From positions 1 to 64,000 of the forward strand of contig JADNRZ010000002.1 of assembly GCA_015501605.1 (NCBI GenBank): 64,000 bases of DNA, in the 5' to 3' direction. The number at the start of each line of letters is the position of its first letter. Position 1 is the first letter of the stretch. Both the position numbers and the translations under genes were made by a program. Under the pieces are notes generated by a model that saw only the letters and a program-made list of their open reading frames with translations, ran no database searches and was not told the origin of the DNA. Positions 53,636 to 64,000 of this stretch are shown one piece after another. Origin of the DNA: Panaeolus papilionaceus (Eukaryota > Basidiomycota > Agaricomycetes > Agaricales).

Positions 53636-54269
53636 AATCAGAACCCAGTTGAATCCCGCTGTTCAGTATGCACCGAAATGGAGTCAGACGCACTTCGAAT
53701 TCTGCATCAATCAAGTTCTGGAAGATGACGACGTGCTACGCAGTGTTTGTGTCAGTGAGGGATGTGGTCGGGTGAGAGCCGAAATACAGCTGAGAATAAA
53801 AGTTAACTGCGACCCTTGAATTGAATCTCCACCCACCGTCAGGCCCGTAACGGCCATGCTACCCGCATACTGCGACAGTAAAGCTTCACAATTCACTCAA
53901 AAGGGTCAAGGGGTCGAACTCGGTGTTTCCGGCTGAAGGTAAGAAGGTCCATAATCTCGCCGAAACATCGTTCGAAACTCAAAAAAATACAAGACCGCAC
54001 GAGCCTTGAAGCAAGTTCTGGAAGTTCTATAGCATTTTTTCCCGTAGGCAATGTTTCAACTTCAAAGTTCGGAAGTTCGTTCCCTTCTTTGATGTCGTCA
54101 AATAGATCATGCCGACAACTGCGCGGGTCAACTCTCCTCTGCAAACCCAATGCACCCAGTTCTTGTCTCCCTCTCACCAACGCTCGTTACTCTATGTCCA
54201 GCGGCGTCTGCAATGGAAATACAAAGGCCCAGCGTACAGGCCTCATACGTCCCTCTGTGCAATATTGGG
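53636..54269. other. Intergenic, no gene seen
   Basis: Contains weak similarity to 20880-20990 (GGGGTCGAA, CGGTGTTTCCGG) and nothing else recognised. Confidence 0.4.
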
Positions 54270-54450
54270 AGGATATGTGCGCGCATTATATCCATCTTCT
54301 TGGTCACGTGAGCGAGCCAGCACCCCGAACAAATTCGACTACACGTATCCTCTTCACTATTGTGTACATCGCCTCGCTCGTGGTCTGAGCGACATGTGTC
54401 GCTCGGCTCACTACTTTACTTTCTTATTCTCCTTACTAAAACCACGACGA
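54270..54450 (+). repeat. Palindrome-headed repeat (head of composite repeat, locus 2)
   Basis: Degenerate palindrome (ATATGTGCGCGCATTATAT), then CATCTTCTTGGTCACGTGAG, then GCTCGGCTCACTACTTTAC. It is followed by about 800 bases of C/T-rich, gene-free sequence before the stem-loop array, as in locus 1. Confidence 0.55.
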
Positions 54451-55259
54451 AATATCTACACCCTTATTGCACAACAAAAAGGAACCCCGATCATCCAGTG
54501 CCAGCTCATCATTCATCTTGCACCGCAAAAACCACCACTGGTACATTCACTAATGCAAGCCCATCCCAGAACACGCAACCTACACATACTGTATATACTC
54601 AAATCCAGATTTAAAATTTGGCAACAAGTTATACAGAAATCGGAATGGAGACCGAACCTCACACTAGATGAGTGACCATACCCTGCTATCCACTAATCAC
54701 CATATTTCTACCTGCCTAGTCTCCTAGAGTCCCTTTTTTACACCATGGATTCACTTCTTGAATCGACATAGCCCACTCTCAGACCGTTCTCAGATTATCA
54801 ATATCATATTCACACTCAAACCATCAGGAAACCAATATCCAAAATGGTAGCATGTCACTACCGCGTGTGTCATGATTCACCTTCACTAAGACTCCCTTTC
54901 TTTCCTCCCCGTAAAACTTATGCGCTAACAAATGCACCTAGCGACACGATACAGAACGAACAGTCAGCTCAACCAACGAGCATAAGAATGCATAACAATC
55001 CCGAAGTAAGTTGTATGGTTTTCTTGTTATTTCGCACTTGCACTGTGGTCCTTTTACAGTGTTACCACCTTGTGTCCCCCACCCTCACCGCACTCTATGC
55101 TAGTGATTTTCGTCCCATGCACGCTACCAACGCCAGTTTCGACGTATGGATGTCAGCCGACTGGGATGCTCCTCACCCGGCTCTGGGGTTGGGACTCGCC
55201 TTGCGATGTTAAACGTCCCGCAGCCACCTATGCGGCCTGGCTGTATATCGCGTCCTTTG
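54451..55259. other. C/T-rich part of composite repeat, locus 2
   Basis: No gene seen. Occupies the same relative position as 25736-26575 in locus 1. Direct similarity by eye is weak (shared TGCCAGCTCATCA). Confidence 0.4.
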
Positions 55260-56300
55260 TGCGGTGCTTATACACCTAACACATTGCCTATACACCCACG
55301 CTCATAGCACCCGCTACGCGGCATTTAATGTCCAGTTGTCGCCCATAACCTCTGCGTTTACGGTGCCCTCTGCGCGATTACCTGTGCATCCCACCTCCTG
55401 CTTATGGTGCCCTCTGCGCATTACTTGCGTACGCCACCTAGGCCCACTTCTACGGGGTTAGCATACCCATTACATCGGTTTACACACCGAATTGGGCCCA
55501 CGAGCCCCCGTAGAACTTTGCCGTTGTGTCCTCTGCATGATAACTTGTGCATGCCGCATCTTGGTACGGTGTCCTCTGCGCAGTACCTCGCGTATGCCGC
55601 CTCTCGGTCGAGTGACCGCTACACGATAACTCGTGTATGCCACTTCACTGATTTACATCCGGCTTACATGCCCGTTACGTCGGTTTACACACCGCACTGG
55701 GTTTACACACCCTTTTTCATAACGGTTTACACACCGTCTTGGGCCTACATGCCCTCTACATACCGGTTTACACACCGAGTTGGGGTTTACACCCCCCCCT
55801 TTATCTCGGTTCACACACCGACTTGGGTTTACACACCGTGTTGGGTTTACACACCCATTCATACATCGGTTTACACACCGACATGGGTTTACATACCCTT
55901 TACAACGGTTTATGCGCCGTCTGGGTTTACATACCCTTTTGCCTTGGTTTACACACCAACTTGCATCGGTTTACATACTGATTGGGGTCTACATTACCCT
56001 TTTCTAACGGTTTACGCACCGTCGGGGTCTACATTACCCCTTTATAACGGTTTTAACACCGTCTGGGTCTACATTACCCTTTCGTGTTGGTTTACTCGCC
56101 AACTTACATCAGTTTACACACTGATTTGGGTCTACATTACCCTTTTTACAACGGTTCGCGCACCGTTTGGGTTTACGCACCCAATTTTTCACCGGTTTAC
56201 GCACCGATCTGGGTCTACGTACCCACTTTATAATGGTTTACGCGCTCTTGGGTTTACACCCCCCTTTCCATCGGTTTTATACATTGACTCTTGGGTCTAT
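55260..56300 (+). repeat. Array of covarying stem-loops, locus 2
   Basis: Longer relative of the 26.6-27.2 kb array. Hairpins with loop TTTACACA and matched arms include TCGGTTTACACACCGA (55475-55490), ACGGTTTACACACCGT (55722-55737), TTGGTTTACACACCAA (55944-55959), ATCAGTTTACACACTGAT (56108-56125) and AACGGTTCGCGCACCGTT (56150-56167). They alternate with a second series, GGGTTTACACACCC drifting to GGGTCTACATTACCC. The left part has hairpins around TAAC such as ACACGATAACTCGTGT (55621-55636). Period is about 28-36 bases per hairpin pair. A 322-codon frame runs across the array only because the repeat lacks stops, and it shifts register between units. Confidence 0.85.
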
Positions 56301-57044
56301 ACACCCATTTGCAACAGCTCCTGCAATGTCACAGAGTCTATTAGCCTGCATGCCAAAATTTTCGGCCTTTAGGCACCGTCTTAATGGTTGGTGCATCGCT
56401 CTAGGCCTAGGGACTCAGTCCCACCTGTCATACCTGCCCTCCGTTTTTTCATGCCTTTATACAACCCCATCCATGCTGAACTTTGGAACGGTGATCGGCA
56501 TATATGGACACCCATCGCTGAAGGTTTGGGCGCTAAGGTCCACTTATACAATATTATAGATTATCAAATAATGTTCTCGTATTTATTTATTTTTACCCAT
56601 TTCGACTTGCACTCCCCTTTATGACCCTTCCCGACTTGCTGCATGTATCATCCTTGCCAGTTCATACTCACTCCATCTCTGTGGTTCATCCATTAAGATA
56701 AAAACCTCGCTCACTGGCATCCACACTCACCCCATTGATGCCCATGCATCAACTACCATCTGCCTTCCCCAGCACGTCTACACCTGTTCGTTCCATACCT
56801 CTCAGTCTGAACTTGACCCAGCCCCTAATCCGGGACACTATTATAAATTATCCGGCTTCCGTTCACACTCATTGCCCGCTAAAACTCACCACAACATATG
56901 AGAGTTCCTTGAGCCTGTTCTTCATTATCTGGCAGAGTTGGACAATCCCCGCTGAGGAACCGTTATCTTTCCCCACCGCGTCACCATTTCCACGCACTTC
57001 GTTTCAGCATCCTACCATTTATCCATAGATAGGTGAGCTTCTCT
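56301..57044. other. Gene-free part of composite repeat, locus 2
   Basis: Between the array and the GC-rich tail. No gene. Locus 1 has only about 60 bases here, so this may be an insertion in locus 2 or a deletion in locus 1. Confidence 0.4.
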
Positions 57045-57245
57045 CCACCGCCGTTGGGGGCGAGCCGACGACCGTCATCGGCTGGGCGGCTGCGCTCGCT
57101 TTGGGGGCGCATCCTCCTCCGTCCATCGGCTCTCGACCTGGGAAGTGGGATAGTGGTCTTCGGGCCATTGCCCTCTTTCCACCCCCGCTTAATATCTCCT
57201 AGCCTACTATCACCTGATGACGAGCGACCGAAAGACGCAAGACGA
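57045..57245 (+). repeat. GC-rich tail of composite repeat, locus 2
   Basis: GGGGGCGAGCC, TCATCGGCTGGGCGGC, CTCGCTTTGGGGGCGCATCC, CGGGCCATTGCCCTCTTTCC and GATGACGAGCGA in the same order as 27228-27425. The last shared bases are AAGACGCAAGACG (ACACAAGACG in locus 1). Confidence 0.75.
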
Positions 57246-58628
57246 GAATGTGTCCATTGACCCTCACAGTCGCTCGTCTCGAATCACCTTGATACTCGTG
57301 CTTGTTTAGAATGAGCAACAGAATACCCATCTATAGCTTTCCCGGGCCTATCCCCGCCATTCCACCATCATTGAACGCTCTCAGCTCTTCATTCGGGCAC
57401 TCCGCGGTCAACTATCCAGCGTGAACAAAGGGCGCACACCGACTCGGAGCTCTTCTCAGAGTCGGTCAAAGGTATCCATAGGGTAATCGGCAAGGTTCTG
57501 TCTGACCTTGTTCTGACGTCGATGAATGATACACAGACGTGTTTGTCAAAGTTCACGCGGTGTGTGAGGCAAAGTCTAGTGGAGAGAAGCGTTACCTCGC
57601 TGGACTCACGCGAAGGCCTAAAAGACAAAGCGAGCGCGTTAACTTGTAAACAGAACGAGTGATGAATATTCTGCGCGGGAATCTACTCGTAAATTACAGA
57701 AAATAGCCACTATCAAACATATCTTGACAAGCTAGCCAGTCATCGAGAATATTCTGGATTTCTGAATCGTCGCCTCAAACCCACGAGTCTACGACTGAGG
57801 TGCTCGAACCCCAATCAGGTAAGAGTACCACGAACCTTCGCTCAAACTCAGTTTGATATCTAGACCAGCCTCAGCCAAGTTGCACATCGACTTTATGATT
57901 AGTAGTGGATGTTACACTCCCTTACGTCACCGTTCCTTACACATAACTTCTATATGACCGCACACTGAACACGATAGGAGGAACAAGTTGTGGAAATATC
58001 GAGATACAGAAGCGTACAAGTTACTATATGAAAGCAAAGTCGTTGTGAAGCATATAAATGAAATTTTTATGACGTTATCTACCCCTCATACCCTTCTCTC
58101 CTACATGCTGACTCCTCGTGGCATGTCTTTGGTGTCTGTACCGCCGCTACACCATCTATCGGAGGTGTGACCATATGGCCACCTGGGTGTAAAGGTATGA
58201 GTTCCAAAGCGAGAGGTAGAGCGGGTGAACTGGGTAGTGAACAAGATGATGTATTAGGTAGACAACATCTGCTTAAATACATGAGCAGGTAAATAATGAG
58301 AATACCGAGAGTATGTAAAAGGCGAGAGATCGAGACGGCTTTGTATGTTGAATACAAAGCCACTAACTAAGTAGTGTAGTGTCAAACATACAGGGGCGCG
58401 AGCATAAATGAAGTAGAAAGATCACCGACAATAGGGACATCGGTGAAGTAGTTAACAAGAAATATAATTAATTATCTAATACTGGGTTCCGGTACGGTCT
58501 ACAGCGCCAGACCTTGTGGAACACCGTCGTTTTGAAAATTCAACATATACGAGGGAGCACAACTTCAAGTAGCACCCAACACCACCCACGCACTCATCAA
58601 CGGCGATGCAGACAGGGGCGGTCCTGTC
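57246..58628. other. Gene-free stretch
   Basis: No gene, repeat or RNA recognised. Chance frames reach 94 codons. Confidence 0.4.
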
Positions 58629-59181
58629 TTACAACCGTCCGTTAAAGAGAGCGGGCAGTGCTAAGGGATGCCAGGAATTGTGGCCCGCATAGCCAAATAA
58701 AACGCCGGCTTGGATATAAATGAAACGAATCGCTCTATCAAGCTGAGCATGCTGCTTAGCGCGACGAACAAGTGAGCATCCATCCAGACGACGAGAGAGA
58801 ACTTAGGGCTTACAGAGTCGCACTTGGGTGCAGGTTCGTTGAGATGAATATGGTTCAGATAAGTAACATTGCTATGGGTGATTAAAAGTTTGGACGGGTT
58901 CGAGGGATTTCGGTTGGGTTCTGAAGGTGTGGGCATTGGCATTGCATTCTGTGATAAACGTGTGAGGGTTGATGGAGTTCATCAAGGAGAGCTTCGCGTA
59001 CCGGGTTACTGACGATCTTGGTCACTTCTGAAGAGAGCAGCATCAAAGATTCCTGTGAGAGCTGGCCAGTAGCAGCGCCCTCTTGGATGGTTTTCAGTAT
59101 GGAGATCAGAAACTCTTGGTTGGGTGAGCCTGCCGAATTCTCGAGTCCCGCCCCCTGTCCATGCTGCTGTTCAGCTCGCAT
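58629..59181 (-). CDS. Orphan three-exon protein P1 (145 aa)
   Basis: Minus-strand exons 59002-59181, 58814-58948 and 58629-58751 join in phase 0 at both introns (donors GTACGC and GTAAGC). The model is supported by the paralogue P2, whose splice sites fall at the same places. The protein starts MRAEQQHGQGAGLENSAG. It has a helical segment (LISILKTIQEGAATGQLSQE) and a shared core with NP..PS, N..NEPAPK just before the second intron. The C-terminus (HAQLDRAIRFIYIQAG...) is unlike that of P2. There is no signal peptide. Not recognised as any family. A hAT-like element sits about 320 bases upstream. Confidence 0.55.
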
Positions 59182-59499
59182 GGTAAGGGGGAGAGAATGG
59201 CGTGCGGTTTATTGAATCAGCGAACTTGGGAGAAAGTGTGGGATATCCGAAGAGGTGGGTTATGAAGGGAGACGCTGTTCCATGACGTCCTTTTATCCTT
59301 GAACTGCCCATCGAGTAAGCCACACCGCCTCAAGGCTCAAGATACTCGGAAACCAGATACACCTGTCATATTATACTTCATATCGTAAGTTCTTGGGAAC
59401 TCCATTGTCGTACTTACCTTGTTATCCTCCATTTCTAAGGAAATGTTGTTCGAGTCCTTGACGTAAATGACAGGTGCCGAAGGCCAGTCTGGGTACGCC
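59182..59499. other. P1 promoter region
   Basis: Minus-strand upstream region of P1. Several blocks (TTCTAAGGAAATG, CCTTGACGTAAAT) are shared with the P2 upstream region at 61735-61975, confirming duplication of promoter and gene together. Confidence 0.5.
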
Positions 59500-60415
59500 T
59501 AGTGTTGTTGTCGAGTCGAGTTGAACTCGTTAAAACGAGTCGAGTCGCAACTCGATTGGTTCGAGCGAGTCGAGTTGTAAACGAGTTTACGCACGATACA
59601 TGTGACTTTGTTTAATCTAGGGACTGGGAATGATGATTGGTCTTGTCCTTACCCTTGACCCTCTCCCGACGCTGCCATCATCATCGAGCGCACTTGTGAT
59701 TGATCCTTGCTCCGTAGTAGAACCTTGGCCAATGTCTTTAACGTATATCGGAACATTCAGTAGCCTCGTTTTTCAATGCCAGCAATGTTCAAACATCAGG
59801 GCTGGAGTTTGAGGAGCATATAAATTATGAACATAGGGTGAGTTTCCTCAACATCGGTGGCCATGAGTGCTGGTTACTCTGCAAGATGTATGTGCCAGTC
59901 ACCTACTGTCTGTCAATGTGGGCCGCAGCACAGTCGCTGGGCTCAACAGCGTTGGCAGCATGAGCCGCCACAAACCCCTCAGGCTCGGGGCTCCACCCCT
60001 TTTCATTTCTTTCCTAGCAGTGCACACTCTCCTTCACCTCCTCAGCCTGCCTACTCTCGCTACCCACCAGGGTCTTAAATCGAAGAGGCCATTAAATAAA
60101 TAATTTAACTGTAAAGTCTAGCTAATTTTAAACTTAATTATATACTAATCTACATGTGTATGTTTAATAACAACTATGAAATATCAAACCACAGGCAATA
60201 TTGTCTAATTACTACAGGTTCAATGATGTAAGGACTCTTACGGACTTGTTAACAACTGGAAGATTTAATCAAGCAATCTCATTGGCTCCAGGGAACTACC
60301 GATGATCACACGTGTCATAACGAGTCAACTCGTTTAGACTCGATCAAAACTCGCACAAACGAGTTAAACGAGTTTTCCAACTCGAATCGACTATATCGAC
60401 TCGACAACAACACTA
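59500..60415. mobile_element. 916-bp hAT-like non-autonomous element
   Basis: Perfect 20-bp terminal inverted repeats TAGTGTTGTTGTCGAGTCGA at 59500-59519 and, inverted, at 60396-60415. GGTACGCC is duplicated on both sides (59492-59499 and 60416-60423). An 8-bp duplication with ends starting TAG.G is the hAT signature. Subterminal CGAGT/ACTCG motifs are dense at both ends (59510-59590 and 60320-60400). The paralogous P2 upstream region has the uninterrupted target (about 61957-61964, AGTATGTC, followed by the same CTTGTTTTT). The interior has no transposase. Confidence 0.9.
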
Positions 60416-60423
60416 GGTACGCC

Positions 60424-61183
60424 CTTGTTTTTGCAAGGACCCACAATCAAATTGGTCCTTTTCACACACGTGACGTGATTAAGTATTCGGCCCAAACTGG
60501 CCTAGTTTGAACCCAGCAGGAACTTGTCGAGCTACGATACGAAACCGAAACGCTTCGTCTCCACGTTTGGCAGCACTTGTATTTTGCCTCCTGCAACCGT
60601 ACTTGCTATGAGCTACGCACAATGACCAACGATGTCTTAGCCTATCCGATCCATATTATTATGCCAAATCAGGTTCGGTTCATATCCCTGTCCATCTTGG
60701 CTATCGAAGTAAACGAGGCACTCACATCACACTCTGTAAGTAAGAGGCGAATGCGACTATGAATACTCTAAATCATATGACAAATCGCAGGTCTGTTTCC
60801 AGGTTCTAAGATATTTTTGTCCTCCGTTGATAGTTCCATGGTTTGGTCACTTTCTACAACTCGTCCCAGTGCATTATGAGGTTCCAAGAGCTCGAATCAC
60901 CACTGGACTCTTCCGTGTCACCAAAGCATCAAGACACATATGTTAGATCTCACAACATTTTGTGCCTGGGATCGCTTCAATCGTATTCAAGTTATACAAA
61001 TATCACCCAAGATGTGATTCTAATATGTGAAGAGCGTTACACCGGCACATGCAACAACGAAAACTAGTTTTGTGTAACCGTAGAGATTGCATAGACATGT
61101 AAATACATTACTGGATTTAAAAAGGACCTGAGATGGAGCTATCGTTGCTCTGAGAATATCACATCTGCTACTTCACTACTGTG
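60424..61183. other. Intergenic, weak coding-like stretch
   Basis: A plus-strand frame near 60520-60762 reads LRYETETLRLHVWQHLYFAS and further, which looks protein-like. No partner exons or family were found. Otherwise nothing seen. Confidence 0.3.
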
Positions 61184-61732
61184 CTATAGCACCGTGAGCC
61201 GTAGGAGTCCATGAACAGCGCAAGCCACCAAAACCACCGCGATTGGGTCCACACCTGCGTTATCAGCGTCCTCTGATTCTACCACTCGTTTCTCAGATCG
61301 AGAATGACGCTGAACACCATGAATAAGCGAGCATCCAAACGACGACGACAGAGAACATTGAGCTTACAGAGCGGACTTTTGGCGGAGGTTCGTTGATATA
61401 ATTATGGTTCAGCACACTAAGGTTGTTAATGAAAATTCGGGATGGGGTATGGGGGTTTGGGATAGGTTGTGCAGTTGCGGGCATTCCGACTTCAGTCTGC
61501 AATAAACGTGTGAGAGTGGTTGACAGAGACCATCAAGGGGAGCATTGCTGACCGGGTTTTTGACAATCTTGTTCACTTCTGAAGAAAGCAGCTTCAGCGA
61601 TTGTTCTGAGAACTGACCAATAGCGGCACCCTCCTGGATAGTGTTTAGCATGGCGTTCAGAAATTTGTTATCGGGTGAGCCTGCTGGCATCTCGAGTCCA
61701 GCTCCTTGTTCATGCTGCCGTTCAGCTCGCAT
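61184..61732 (-). CDS. Orphan three-exon protein P2 (144 aa)
   Basis: Minus-strand exons 61553-61732, 61368-61496 and 61184-61309, phase 0 at both introns. Exon 1 is 60 codons, as in P1, and shares NTIQEGAAIGQ, LLSSEV and KIV.NP with it. Exon 2 shares NP..PS and the end INEPPPK. Exon 3 (RHSRSEKRVVESEDADNAG, then VDPIAVVLVACAVHGLLRL) is unrelated to P1 exon 3. No signal peptide. Function unknown. Intact frames and conserved splice sites in two copies separated by more than 2 kb support a real gene family. Confidence 0.55.
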
Positions 61733-62955
61733 GATAAGAGGGGTTTCTTAAATCAGAGAACTGGAGAAGAGAAGTGCGAGATGCCTGATGGGGGCTGGTT
61801 ACTAAAAAAGCCGGAGAAGGTTTGTGGTCCTCTTTTATTGGTTGACATTCACTCCGGACATGCCACCTTGTAGTGCATGCCGTAACTTCTTGTAATCCTG
61901 CATTTCTAGGGAGACGGTCCTTGACGTAAATTACATTGATAGATATCCGAGTTCCTAGTATGTCCTTGTTTTTCGCCAGGACTTTAATGCACAACCAAAT
62001 TGGTCCTTCCCCGCTCGTTTATTCCGAACACGCCTCATTTTAGTGATTTCTCTGATCCAGTCGCCTGCAGATGCACTGAACATAAACTTGTACATGCCTC
62101 GATCTGAGTATTAAATAGGTCATCATCCCCCCTGTGTGTCGAAATATTGCAAACAAAACAGTCACATTACACTCCATAAGTAGAGACAAACAAAAAAACC
62201 CAAAACAGAAAAAACGAAAAAAGAAATGAGATGAGATGTTGTCCGGAATAAGAATCATACGTAACCAAGTTAGAATCACAATAGTAAGCACCCTAGCGCA
62301 TGCGAAGTATATAGAAACGAACGAAAACAAATACATACTCATCATAATATAGAAATAGAAGTGATAGGGTGCGCAACAGCCAGAACTAAGAAAATGAGGG
62401 ATACGTTGTGTGAATACTGTACAAATCTTGAATTTAGTGTTACATTTTGAAGATCAGATCATCATCAGCGAGTTGAGCGATAGGAAACTTGAAAGGAAGA
62501 TGGAAGATGTGCAGTACTGGGTACAGTTCCGTTGCTAAGGGTTTACATTCGGACATGAGCGTGACGAAATTGGATGCGTAAGGTGACATAGGGGCGTAAA
62601 GGGAACACAGCGCGGGGATAAAGAGAGAGAGAGAGAGAGAGATGGCGATGGCAGGTGGAAGGACAGTGTGAAGATGACAAGGCGAAGGCAAGGAAAGAGG
62701 TCTTGATCTGGTAGACGAACAAAGGAGAGAGGGGGTCGAATTATGATGACGATGGTGATGGGGACCATATGGAACGTGCAGTACACCCACATGTTGGGAC
62801 ATGCAGGAGGCAGTTCACATGCTCAGCCGCCTTGAGATCAGGATGCATCAAGCAAGGCCAACGCGGAACTAAAAAGTAGCGTCAACGTGTACGACTTTCG
62901 CTGGCGGAGTGGTGTATTAGAGGGTAGCCGAGACTCGCAAAACAGGACAACGGCT
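61733..62955. other. Intergenic; contains a (GA)n microsatellite
   Basis: P2 upstream region (61735-61975), then gene-free sequence. A run of about ten GA repeats lies at 62622-62642. A 120-codon minus-strand frame at 62440-62802 depends on that repeat and has no family resemblance. Confidence 0.45.
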
Positions 62956-64000
62956 CTATTCCTTCCCCTCCCCACCCTTCTTCGTCGTCCCCGAAACACC
63001 ACCAAAGCCTTTCAGCGCAAACGAAACATCTTCCTCCCCTGGCTCACATCGTTGCTCCTCCAACGGTTTCAACTTCGAGTCCTTGTCCCCCAAATCAGCA
63101 TTGGCCAGGACAGTCTTCCTTGTTTCATGCTCCACAAATGCCGACTCATAAGTACACGAACTTGAGGTTTGCCCTACCCTCTCCACTATGGATTGGAGTT
63201 GCAACGTCTGCGTTTGCGTTTGCGTCTGTATCTGGCTCGTATGACTTGGAGTATGAATCTAATTGGTCATGCGTCGTCAATATGTGAAGCATTGGACAAA
63301 GAGTGAAACGGGCGACTTACGCTCTCCTCTGCAACACCTTCATGCTGCGTCCCCACACCAAAGCTAACAACATCCCCACCCCCAGCTCTAGAACCCCTCA
63401 AACCAAAGCTGACCGTATCCATATCCCTCGTACCCGTCTCCCTGCCACTATTCCTCCACGTCCTCTTCATCCCACTCCCTCCAACATTGAAGCTAACCGT
63501 ATCTCTCACCCCCGCACCAAAACTCACGCCCTCCCTATCCCTCACCCTCCCAGCCCCACCAAAACTCACGCTATCCCTAATCCGCCCAATGCTCTCCCTC
63601 ACACTCGTCAGCAGCCCCGGCACATTTGCCAAAAACAAATTTAAACCCGACTCGTCCTCGCTATCCGACCCACTACTTCCCTCATCGCCACTCCCACGTC
63701 TTCGTCGACTCCGACGCCTGTTTTCGTCTCGCACTCCTCCGGACCCGTCTCCCTGGGCATTTTCTTCATCTTCGAGGTTCACGTTTTTATCACCAGACAC
63801 TCGGGTTTTCTTCGTCGTTTTTCTCCTCGATCTACATCTTGAGGACGATCCTTCTCTGAGATGTCGTCTCGTGTTGAGTGTTGCGAGGAGTGAGTTGGCA
63901 TATGCTACAATGAGTATCAGATATCGCAATGTCTGCATCACTGAGTAATGAAAGAAAGAATGAACGTACTTTTGGAAATGATAAAGTGCAACCCCATGAA
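62956..64000 (-). CDS. 3' part of a DUF6534-type membrane protein gene (runs off the right edge)
   Basis: Minus-strand exons 63970-64000 (partial), 63321-63904 and 62956-63258, all joined in phase. Across the first junction the protein reads FMGLHFIISKTYANSLLATL then NTRRHLR. This is the end of the last membrane helix and conserved C-terminal boundary of DUF6534-domain proteins, a large basidiomycete family of seven-span membrane proteins resembling receptors. What follows is a long cytosolic tail of about 290 residues. It is basic, then acidic, with a striking series of VSFG/VSF motifs each preceded by D, T or V (about seven, for example RDSVSFGGAG, RDTVSFNVGG, GDVVSFGVG) and a Gln/Thr-rich stretch. 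The N-terminal helices lie beyond the window. Confidence 0.7.

Noticed and set aside
55404..56372. 322-codon plus-strand open frame across the second stem-loop array
   Set aside because: The repeat simply lacks stops in this register. The amino-acid register slips between units (VYTPSW, GLHT, RFTH in overlapping frames), pairing is conserved instead of codons, and locus 1 has no matching frame.
62440..62802. 120-codon minus-strand frame with a Ser-Leu run
   Set aside because: The run is translated (GA)n microsatellite. No splice partners or family resemblance.

Overview
Nuclear DNA of a basidiomycete, most likely an Agaricomycete. Genes are split by many short introns of about 45-65 bases with GT..AG ends, and TATA boxes lie roughly 70-170 bases upstream of small secreted-protein and lectin genes. 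Recognisable products are a fungal fruit-body lectin, a laccase remnant, AIG1-like P-loop GTPase remnants, a DUF6534-type membrane protein, an Hce2 (Ecp2-like) secreted protein, a MARVEL protein, and two conserved genes: FACT subunit Pob3 and alpha-actinin. The lectin resembles bolete lectins, but the order cannot be fixed from this window. Nothing bacterial, viral or organellar was recognised.

Layout. 0-15.5 kb: a decayed GTPase, then three direct copies of a ~2.2-2.5 kb unit, each ending in a near-identical secreted 108-aa protein gene, with F-box/LRR-like debris and a decayed Ser/Pro-rich gene between them. 16.5-17.5 kb: an intact MARVEL gene. 18.3-30.4 kb and 50.3-53.6 kb: four intact copies (K1-K4) of a short kinase-like gene inside inverted and direct segmental duplications. 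K1 and K3 lack a signal peptide; K2 and K4 have an extra first exon encoding a signal peptide and a dibasic pro-region. 31.7-37.3 kb: pob3 and alpha-actinin, head to head, each carrying several single-base frameshifts. 38.1-41.1 kb: a laccase pseudogene, a lectin copy split by a small inversion, and an intact lectin. 45 kb: a GTPase with a stop codon inside its P-loop. 48.8 kb: the Hce2 gene. 58.6-61.7 kb: two paralogous three-exon orphan genes. Right edge: the 3' part of a DUF6534-type gene.

Mobile DNA is abundant and can be delimited because paralogous copies supply empty sites. It comprises a 772-bp element with 20-bp perfect terminal inverted repeats, a 3175-bp element with 9-bp target duplications, a 916-bp hAT-like non-autonomous element with 8-bp duplications, and a 147-bp poly(A)-tailed SINE-like insertion with a 14-bp duplication.

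The strangest structure occurs twice (26.6-27.2 and 55.3-56.3 kb). It is an array of dozens of short stem-loops in which the loop (TTTACACA or close) is conserved while the two stem arms change together. Both arrays lie in the same composite non-coding repeat. This array and the secreted truncated-kinase family are the best candidates for undescribed biology.

Exon models were built by eye from reading-frame continuity, splice sites and paralogue comparison. No database search was run.
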